From positions 1 through 5,287 of the forward strand of contig JBKJLF010000002.1 in NCBI GenBank assembly GCA_046597185.1: a DNA stretch of 5,287 bases, read 5' to 3'. Below the pieces are notes generated by a model. It ran no database searches. It was not told the DNA's origin and saw only the letters and a list, made by a program, of their open reading frames with translations. Source of the stretch: CAMBDR01 sp046597185 (GTDB taxonomy: Bacteria; Pseudomonadota; Gammaproteobacteria; Burkholderiales; Burkholderiaceae_D). This document shows positions 1 through 5,287 of this stretch, piece after piece. Each line of letters begins with the position of its first letter. Positions within the stretch are counted from its first letter, which is position 1. The position numbers and the translations under genes were made by a program.

Positions 1-1833
1 GCGCAATATGGGCAAGCCCGGGCCTTGTTTGGTTCAAACCAGCCGCAAGCGGCGTTGCAAATGGCCAAAGCGGCCAAGGCTGCGCTGGCTGCTTTGGCTG
101 CTTTGGCTGACAGCAAAACGGATGCGCTTGCGCAAATTGCCGCATTGCGCCTGATTGCGGAGATTCATGCCCGCACCCTGCTGCCAGTGCCGCCGGAAGT
201 AGCGGAACGCAGTACCGCCTTGCATTACCTGAACCGGGTGCTGGCAATCTCGGCCAATCTTGCCGACTACATTTTGCCGGGCGATTTGCTGGACATGTTG
301 GCGCAAGAATACGCCAAACTGGGCGATTATCAACAAGCCTGGCAATATGCGACCGAAGCCGGTTTGGCGCGCGAAGAAATCCAACAGCGTGAAGCTGCCC
401 ACCGCGCCGCTGCGATTGAAGTGCATCACCAAACCGAACGCGATCAGGTTGAAATGGCGCATCAGCGCGAATTGGCGGCAGAAGCCAAACGTGCCGAAAT
501 CTTGCGTCAAACCAGCGAAACCCTGGCGCATTTGGGTGCGATTGGGCAAGAGATTACGGCCCATTTAGAAATTGATCTGGTCTTTGAATCACTCAAACGC
601 CATGTGCAGCACTTGCTACAAGCCGAGTACCTGGCCATTTTTGTGACCGACCCTGACGGCATGGCAGTGCAAGCATTCTTTTGTGTGGATAATGGCAAAG
701 TGCTGCCCCGGCTAAAGATTGCGATTGATAACCCGATCAGCGATGTGGCGCGCTGTGTGCGTGAGCGCTGCGAGATTGTGGCCGATCAAGACCCTGATTT
801 GCATGATCCGCGTTGGATTTGGGATACGCCACCCACGCAAAGTCGCTTGTTCCTGCCCCTGTGCCAGGAGGAAAAGGTGCTGGGGGTGATTACGGTACAG
901 TCCCGCCAGCGCCATGCGTATGGCCCGCGTGAACAATTGATTTCCCGCACCCTGTGCGCCTACACCGCCATTGCACTGGGCAACGCCAGTGCGCATGGCG
1001 AATTGGCCAAGGCGCACAAACAATTGCAAGACACCCAGCAGCAATTGGTGTTGCAGGGCAAAATGGCCGGTCTTGGCACGCTCACTGCCGGGGTGGCGCA
1101 TGAAATTAACAACCCAACCAATTTCGTTCATGTGGCGGCACAAAACCAGCAGGTGGATTTGGCCGAGTTTGCCCAATTTGTCAACGATTTGGTCGAGCAA
1201 GACGCAGGGCCAGAGATTCTTGCCGCGTTTCAACAGCGCTTTGAGCGCCTGAGCGAGAATGTCTCGACCCTGCTCAATGGCACCGGACGAATCAAGGGCA
1301 TTGTTCGCGATTTACGTGCTTTTACCCGCCTTGATGAAGCCGAAAAGAAAGCCGTGCGTTTATCCGGGTGTTTGCTTTCGACCCTCAATCTGGTGCGCGC
1401 CACCTGGCTGGAAAAGGTGGAATTCATCACCGAATTTAAAGATGACCCCGAGGTTGAATGCTGGCCCGCCTTGCTCAATCAGGTATTCATGAATTTGCTG
1501 GTCAATGCCTGTCAGGCAATTGATGAAAAGCTGCAAAAAAATACCTTGGACGGGCTTGCCGTAGAGCGTGGCAAACTGTGCCTGGGCTTACATCTGAACC
1601 CGGAACAAAACCGCATTCTGATTACCTTTCAGGATAGTGGCACAGGCATGGATGCCGCGTTGTCAAAGCGTATTATGGAACCCTTTTTCACCACCAAGGC
1701 CGTGGGTGTGGGCACCGGTCTTGGTTTGTCGATCGCATTTGGCATCGTCCAAAAACACGATGGCCGTTTGGTCTTTACATCGACCCCCGGGGTGGGTAGT
1801 TGTTTCACCATTCAATTGCCTTTGCATTCTTAA
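1..1833 (+). CDS. TPR-GAF sensor histidine kinase, 5'-truncated by window edge (gene 1)
   Basis: Cytosolic two-component sensor kinase, predicted to autophosphorylate on His and pass phosphate to an unseen response regulator. The frame is open from base 1 (AQYGQARAL), matching gene 2 from about residue 354, so the true start lies roughly 1 kb upstream; a TTG at 25 is not a credible start. In window residues: TPR-like helices 1 to about 125; charged, probably coiled-coil linker about 125-175; GAF about 178-328; short helical linker; H-box GVAHEINNP with phosphoacceptor His367 (codon 1099-1101) followed by Glu and, at +4, Asn; second dimerisation helix (RIKGIVRDLRAFTR, about 430-443); N-box about 490-507; G1 DSGTG 545-549; F-box EPFFTTK 560-566; G2 about 569-577. 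No membrane segment or receiver domain is present. The protein ends right after the ATPase fold (QLPLHS). It carries a 9-bp repeat at 64-108 that lengthens the TPR region relative to gene 2. Kinase assignment is very secure; the input signal is unknown. Confidence 0.95.
   Translation, partial: AQYGQARALFGSNQPQAALQMAKAAKAALAALAALADSKTDALAQIAALRLIAEIHARTLLPVPPEVAERSTALHYLNRVLAISANLADYILPGDLLDMLAQEYAKLGDYQQAWQYATEAGLAREEIQQREAAHRAAAIEVHHQTERDQVEMAHQRELAAEAKRAEILRQTSETLAHLGAIGQEITAHLEIDLVFESLKRHVQHLLQAEYLAIFVTDPDGMAVQAFFCVDNGKVLPRLKIAIDNPISDVARCVRERCEIVADQDPDLHDPRWIWDTPPTQSRLFLPLCQEEKVLGVITVQSRQRHAYGPREQLISRTLCAYTAIALGNASAHGELAKAHKQLQDTQQQLVLQGKMAGLGTLTAGVAHEINNPTNFVHVAAQNQQVDLAEFAQFVNDLVEQDAGPEILAAFQQRFERLSENVSTLLNGTGRIKGIVRDLRAFTRLDEAEKKAVRLSGCLLSTLNLVRATWLEKVEFITEFKDDPEVECWPALLNQVFMNLLVNACQAIDEKLQKNTLDGLAVERGKLCLGLHLNPEQNRILITFQDSGTGMDAALSKRIMEPFFTTKAVGVGTGLGLSIAFGIVQKHDGRLVFTSTPGVGSCFTIQLPLHS
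64..108 (+). repeat. In-frame 9-bp tandem repeat (Ala-x-Ala) in gene 1
   Basis: There are five consecutive 9-bp units in the reading frame: gccaaagcg, gccaaggct, gcgctggct and two copies of gctttggct. They encode Ala-(Lys/Leu)-Ala triplets. The last two units are identical and the earlier ones are progressively diverged. Gene 2 has about 11 fewer residues between the matching ALxMA and HYL landmarks, so this tract looks like a local slippage expansion within a helix of the TPR region. The repeat keeps the frame and is likely to extend an alpha helix. Confidence 0.75.
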
Positions 1834-1838
1834 GGAAG
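1832..1838 (+). promoter_or_regulatory. Shine-Dalgarno of gene 2 overlapping gene 1 stop
   Basis: AAGGAAG lies 6 nt before the ATG at 1845 and shares its first two bases with the TAA stop of gene 1 (1831-1833). It supports the ATG at 1845 as the start, rather than the in-frame TTG at 1800 inside gene 1. The arrangement suggests one transcript and translational coupling between the two kinase genes. Confidence 0.8.
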
Positions 1839-1844
1839 ATCGGG

Positions 1845-4784
1845 ATGGAATTCTTCTCACTCAATGAACAAGTGGCGCAGATCGAAGCGCAATTGGCCAG
1901 CAGTAACGAGGCCCAAGCGCCCCTGCTCATGCTGGCTCTGGCCTGGCAGTTGCGCCAGCGCGATACCCATCGTGCGCTCAAGCTGGCAGCACAGGCGCAA
2001 GCCAAATTGGCTGCTGCGACAGAATTGACCCCATTGCCGCCACTGGAACTTCAACGCAGTCAATTGCGTTTGCTGCTGATCAAGGCCGAGATTTTGTTCC
2101 TGAAAGCGGAGTATGTGTTCAGTCAATCGCTGGCGCAACGCGCTTTGCAAGGGTTTATCAAAATTAACGACACCTTGGGGGGCTTCGATGCCCATTGGTT
2201 ATTGGCCTGGTTGGCGCACGAGCAGGGTGACTGGGTCGCCAGACGCCGGGCACTGGAAGCGGCGGCGGTGATGAGCGCCGATCCGGTGCGTACCATCGTC
2301 GCCGAAACCACGGCCACCAGCTTTGCGATGGCGCTCAATCCGGCGCGCGTCAAGCAGCACTGGGGTGCGCAGTTGGTGGTTGGCGGTGGTGATGTGCACC
2401 CGGCGGCGGCATGCTGGATGCAAGCCTTGCTGGGGCAAGTTGCCCTGGATACCAATGATAAAGTGCAAGCGATTATGCACTTCAGTGCCTGTCATGCCTT
2501 GGCCTTGGCCAGTGGCCAAATGATGCGGGCCATGACGGCAGCGCTTAAAATTGGCGATTTGCTGTCCAGTTTTAATGTGCTGCACAATGCCCTGGAATGG
2601 GTGCAGCACGGCTTGACGCTGGCGCGCCACGGTGGATGGCGTAGTTCAATCAAGAATGCGCTGGTTGCCAACTCGGCCATTTTGGCTTTGCTCGCGCGTC
2701 AGCATGAAGCACGGGACTTATTACGCCGCGCCATCGCCATGCCAACCCCGGCCCATCCCCTGGGCCAGCGTGCCGCCGTAAAAATGTTAGGTCAGTTGGG
2801 GGGGCTGGAGTTGGCCTGTCAGGACTATGCCGCCGCACTGGAAATTTTCCAAAGGCAAGAGCACAGTGCGCGCGAATTGAATTTGGCCGATTTGCAAACA
2901 GCGGCCCAAACCGGCCAGGCACGCGCTCTGTCGCACATGGGCCACAGTGAGCTGGCGCTGGCCATGGCCCAGGCGGCGCTGGTGAATGCAAAACCAGCAC
3001 GCCAAATTGAATTATTCCAGTTTATGGCACAAATGTATACGCGCCATTCACAGTTAGCAGCGCCTGCTGGCCCAATCAGTGCCGCCAGTGTGCCGCTGCA
3101 TTATTTGCATCAGGCACTGGCCTTGACCGGCAAGGTTGGCCAGGTGAGTGATGATTTACTCGTAGCGCTGGCGCAAGAATATGCCCAAATTGGCGACTAT
3201 CTATCGGCCTACCGTTTTGCCGATCAAGCCAATCGGGCGCGTGAACAGCGCTACGGCCGGGAAGCGGCCAATCGCGCCTTGGCGGTGCAGGCGAGCCAGC
3301 AATCGGAGCGGGTAGAGGCGCAAGACATGCATTTGCGCCAATTGGCGGCCGAAGCCAGACGTGCCGAAAGCTTGCAAGAAACCAGTGCGATTTTGCAACA
3401 TTTGGGCGCAATCGGGCAAGAGATCACCGCCCACCTGGAAGCGGACTTGGTGTTCCAGGTTTTGCAAGCCCATGTGCGGCACCTGCTCGATGTCAGTTTT
3501 CTGGCCATCTTTTTAATGGATGAGGATGGCCAGGCCATGAGTTTGGCCTTTGGTCGTGACGATGATGAGGCGATGCCAGCGATTCGATTACCGATGTCCG
3601 ACCTTGACTCGCCTTCTGTACAGTGCGTGCGTCTTCGGCGTCAAATCCTGGTCAATCATGATCCCGAATTAAATAGCCGCAACTGGATTCCCGGCAAAAT
3701 GCCCACCTTGAGCCGGATATCGGCCCCCTTGTGTCTGGCTGAGCGGGTACTGGGGATGATTACCATTCAATCGCGCAAACAATATGCCTACGGCGAGCGC
3801 GAACAATTGATCTTTCGCACCCTGTGCGCCTACACCGCGATTGCCCTTTCCAACGCCCAAACCCATGGCGAACTGGCCAAAGCACATCAGCAATTGCAAG
3901 AAACCCAGCAGCAACTGGTGCAGCAGGAAAAAATGGCGGGCTTGGGTGAATTGACTGCCGGTGTGGCGCACGAAATCAACAACCCCACCCACTTTGTTCA
4001 TTTGTTGGCGCAAACCCAGCAAGTGGATATTGACGAATTTCAGCAATTTGTGGCGCAGTTGGTGGAAGCCGACGCCGCAGCGGAAGTGATGGTGGCTTTT
4101 GATGCGCGCTTTGCCAAGTTATCGAACAATGTCAGCGTCATGCTCAATGGCACCGTGCGCATCAAGCATATTGTGAATGATTTGCGCACCTTCACTCGGC
4201 TTGATGCGGCAGAAAAAAAAGCCATGCAGGTGGTCGATTGCATTCATTCCGCACTGCATTTGGTGCGTGCCAGTTGGCTGGAAAAAGTTGAATTCATCAC
4301 CGAATTTGAAGAACTGCCGGACATTGAATGCTGGCCTGCCTTACTCAATCAAGCGTTGATTAATTTGCTGCTCAATGGCTGTCAGGCGATTAAAGAAAAA
4401 CAAAAGGCGAGCGTGGCCAGCAATCCCGAACCCGGTAAATTATGGCTGCGCCTTACGCGCTGTGTAGAAACCCGGCGGGTGTGCATCGCGATTGAAGACA
4501 ATGGCATTGGTATCCCTCTAGCCCACCATGCGCGCATCATGGAACCGTTTTTCACCACCAAAGAAGTGGGTGTGGGCATGGGCCTGGGTTTATCCACCGC
4601 GTTCGGGATTGTGAAAAATCATGGCGGTGAACTCAGTTTTAGCTCACGGGCCGGGCAGGGCAGTTGCTTCATGGTTTATTTGCCGTTAGGCCTGGCAAGT
4701 GAGGCAAGTGAGGCAAGTGAGGCAAGTGAGACAAGTGAGGCAAATGAAGTCAATGTGGCAAACCAGGCAAACCAGGTAGTCTAA
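1845..4784 (+). CDS. TPR-GAF sensor histidine kinase, complete, 979 aa (gene 2)
   Basis: Soluble histidine kinase, the only complete gene here. The ATG at 1845 is chosen because of the AAGGAAG 6 nt upstream and because gene 3 begins with the same MEFF. Domains by residue: Ala/Leu-rich TPR-like helical repeats about 1-465; charged, probably coiled-coil segment about 465-515; GAF about 518-672; helical linker about 672-697; HisKA-type dimerisation domain with GVAHEINNP, phosphoacceptor His709, Glu710 and Asn713; second helix RIKHIVNDLRTFTR 772-785; N-box about 832-850 (Asn840, Asn844); G1 DNGIG 885-889; F-box EPFFTTK 900-906; G2 909-917; end of the ATPase fold about 948. His-Glu-x-x-Asn is the pattern associated with both kinase and phosphatase activity in HisKA proteins. 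From His to N-box is about 131 residues, longer than in EnvZ-like kinases. A repeat-encoded tail (residues 951-977) follows the ATPase. No membrane segment, receiver or output domain is seen. It sits in a same-strand array with paralogues on both sides; its ligand and partner are not evident. Confidence 0.97.
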   Translation: MEFFSLNEQVAQIEAQLASSNEAQAPLLMLALAWQLRQRDTHRALKLAAQAQAKLAAATELTPLPPLELQRSQLRLLLIKAEILFLKAEYVFSQSLAQRALQGFIKINDTLGGFDAHWLLAWLAHEQGDWVARRRALEAAAVMSADPVRTIVAETTATSFAMALNPARVKQHWGAQLVVGGGDVHPAAACWMQALLGQVALDTNDKVQAIMHFSACHALALASGQMMRAMTAALKIGDLLSSFNVLHNALEWVQHGLTLARHGGWRSSIKNALVANSAILALLARQHEARDLLRRAIAMPTPAHPLGQRAAVKMLGQLGGLELACQDYAAALEIFQRQEHSARELNLADLQTAAQTGQARALSHMGHSELALAMAQAALVNAKPARQIELFQFMAQMYTRHSQLAAPAGPISAASVPLHYLHQALALTGKVGQVSDDLLVALAQEYAQIGDYLSAYRFADQANRAREQRYGREAANRALAVQASQQSERVEAQDMHLRQLAAEARRAESLQETSAILQHLGAIGQEITAHLEADLVFQVLQAHVRHLLDVSFLAIFLMDEDGQAMSLAFGRDDDEAMPAIRLPMSDLDSPSVQCVRLRRQILVNHDPELNSRNWIPGKMPTLSRISAPLCLAERVLGMITIQSRKQYAYGEREQLIFRTLCAYTAIALSNAQTHGELAKAHQQLQETQQQLVQQEKMAGLGELTAGVAHEINNPTHFVHLLAQTQQVDIDEFQQFVAQLVEADAAAEVMVAFDARFAKLSNNVSVMLNGTVRIKHIVNDLRTFTRLDAAEKKAMQVVDCIHSALHLVRASWLEKVEFITEFEELPDIECWPALLNQALINLLLNGCQAIKEKQKASVASNPEPGKLWLRLTRCVETRRVCIAIEDNGIGIPLAHHARIMEPFFTTKEVGVGMGLGLSTAFGIVKNHGGELSFSSRAGQGSCFMVYLPLGLASEASEASEASETSEANEVNVANQANQVV
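4695..4775 (+). repeat. 9-bp minisatellite encoding the Ala-Ser-Glu C-terminal tail of gene 2
   Basis: There are nine consecutive 9-bp units, in frame. Four are perfect copies of gcaagtgag (4695-4730). Then come acaagtgag, gcaaatgaa, the degenerate gtcaatgtg, and two copies of gcaaaccag, followed by gtagtc and the stop. The units encode ASE four times, then TSE, ANE, VNV, ANQ and ANQ. The graded divergence from left to right fits slippage expansion with older units toward the 3' end. Gene 1 has no counterpart and stops directly after the ATPase domain. The tail is hydrophilic and likely disordered or helical. Its GCA/AGT codons contrast with the GCC/GCG-rich alanine usage elsewhere in the gene. 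Confidence 0.92.
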
Positions 4785-4802
4785 AGAATTGGTATCATCT
4801 CG

Positions 4803-4808
4803 AAAGGA
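4803..4808 (+). promoter_or_regulatory. Shine-Dalgarno of gene 3
   Basis: AAAGGA lies 6 nt before the ATG at 4815. A nearer-upstream ATG at 4808 is in another frame, overlaps the Shine-Dalgarno and meets a stop after nine codons. The ATG at 4815 gives the MEFF start shared with gene 2. The 30-nt gap between genes 2 and 3 (4785-4814) holds no hairpin terminator that I can see, so the genes are probably co-transcribed. The last eight bases before the start, GATGCATC, form a small palindrome of doubtful significance. Confidence 0.7.
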
Positions 4809-4814
4809 TGCATC

Positions 4815-5287
4815 ATGGAATTTTTTGCCACCAATGAGGATGTGGACGCGCTGGAACTGGCGTTGCAAGCCGCCACCGGTGCGGCCCGTGTGGCCAACCT
4901 GCTGGCCTTGTGCTGGCATATGCGCCAACGTGACTGCGCGCGCGCCTTGCAATTGGCCGATGAACTGGAAACCTTGCTGCCCGATAGCCATTTACCGGAA
5001 CCAGACGCGCAAGCCATTTTACTGCGCGTAAAGCTGGTGCGCGGCGAAGTACTCTGGTTGTTTGGTGAAATTGATGCGGGCGAAGCGATGGCGCAAGCTG
5101 CCTTGCACGGGTTTAAGCAACTGGAAGATGCGATTGGCTGTGCCGATGCGCATTGGCTACAAACCAGTCTGGCCTATTACCACAGCGATATTGAACGGCT
5201 CGATACCGCACTCACCAGCATGGCGCGTAAAGTGGTGGAGCATGACCCGGTGCGTAGCGCTAGCGCCCAGGCGGCGATGTCAGCCGA
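4815..5287 (+). CDS. TPR-like N-terminus of a third paralogue, 3'-truncated by window edge (gene 3)
   Basis: The frame is open from the ATG at 4815 to the right edge: 157 complete codons plus two bases, with no stop. It aligns with the start of gene 2: MEFF, then a helix ending in RQRD at residues 37-40 in both, an ALxGF helix end (residues 96-100), DAHWL (111-115, against 115-119 in gene 2) and a DPVR near 144-147. It is shorter than gene 2 by about four residues in the stretch near residues 55-75. The visible part is Ala/Leu-rich paired helices of the TPR superfamily type. No signal peptide or membrane segment is seen. By homology it is probably another TPR-GAF-histidine kinase, but only the TPR part is inside the window. 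The related N-terminus could instead be joined to another output such as a GGDEF or cyclase domain, so the C-terminal function is an inference. Confidence 0.88.
   Translation, partial: MEFFATNEDVDALELALQAATGAARVANLLALCWHMRQRDCARALQLADELETLLPDSHLPEPDAQAILLRVKLVRGEVLWLFGEIDAGEAMAQAALHGFKQLEDAIGCADAHWLQTSLAYYHSDIERLDTALTSMARKVVEHDPVRSASAQAAMSA

Noticed and set aside
34..564. Minus-strand open frame of 176 codons opposite gene 1
   Set aside because: It lies wholly antisense to a well-supported coding region. Its translation has no recognisable domain, and the frame is explained by the codon bias of gene 1.
1800..1844. Upstream in-frame TTG start for gene 2
   Set aside because: It would overlap the end of gene 1 and has no convincing ribosome binding site. 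The ATG at 1845 has a good one and matches the MEFF start of gene 3.
2199..2630. Minus-strand open frame of 143 codons opposite gene 2 (also similar ones at 712-1233, 3669-4046 and 4686-4991)
   Set aside because: All are antisense shadows of the kinase genes. The one at 4686-4991 reads the 9-bp repeat backwards as a Leu-Thr-Cys repeat, which is an artefact of the minisatellite.
4695..4775. CRISPR array or regulatory iteron interpretation of the repeats
   Set aside because: The units are 9 bp, contiguous without spacers, exactly in frame and inside the coding sequence, so a coding minisatellite is the simpler reading.
4785..4814. Terminator or promoter in the gap between genes 2 and 3
   Set aside because: The gap is only 30 nt, much of it ribosome binding site. 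No stem-loop with a T run and no convincing -35/-10 pair is visible.
4808..4837. Nine-codon open frame starting at ATG 4808, overlapping the start of gene 3
   Set aside because: The ATG sits within its own would-be Shine-Dalgarno and the peptide has no counterpart before gene 2. It is probably incidental.
4789..5031. 80-codon plus-strand frame overlapping gene 3
   Set aside because: It is a different frame from the paralogue-supported gene 3 and its translation resembles nothing. The true frame stays open to the window edge and aligns with gene 2.

Overview
The window lies inside a same-strand array of at least three paralogous genes. Each appears to encode, or to begin, a large soluble sensor histidine kinase with a helical TPR-like N-terminus, a GAF domain and a HisKA/HATPase kinase core. 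All support is on the + strand, and almost every base is coding. Base composition is moderately GC-rich. The wording of the GAF and kinase motifs (for example a CAYTAIAL-type GAF end, HEINNP and EPFFTTK) resembles kinases I associate with Proteobacteria, most likely Betaproteobacteria such as the Oxalobacteraceae group. That assignment is from memory of the family and is only moderately secure.

Layout: (1) 1-1833 is the 3' part of the first kinase gene. Its start is left of the window, and about 350 N-terminal codons are missing if it matches its neighbour. (2) 1845-4784 is a complete kinase gene of 979 residues, 11 nt downstream, with its Shine-Dalgarno overlapping the stop codon of gene 1. 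(3) 4815-5287 is the 5' end of a third gene, 30 nt further on. It opens with the same MEFF start and helical N-terminus as gene 2 and runs off the right edge without a stop. No terminator, promoter, RNA gene, mobile element or CRISPR array was seen.

Genes 1 and 2 align without a gap from the start of the GAF domain to just before the N-box, at a constant DNA offset of 2870 bases. Both keep all residues expected for autophosphorylation and ATP binding. No membrane segment, receiver domain, DNA-binding domain or response regulator is visible. The array therefore looks like a set of cytosolic kinases that sense something through TPR and GAF modules and pass phosphate to a partner encoded elsewhere, possibly just outside the window.

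The unusual points are the tandem amplification itself and two different in-frame 9-bp minisatellites. One lies in the TPR region of gene 1 (Ala/Leu/Lys-rich). The other forms a hydrophilic Ala-Ser-Glu tail at the C-terminus of gene 2 that gene 1 lacks.
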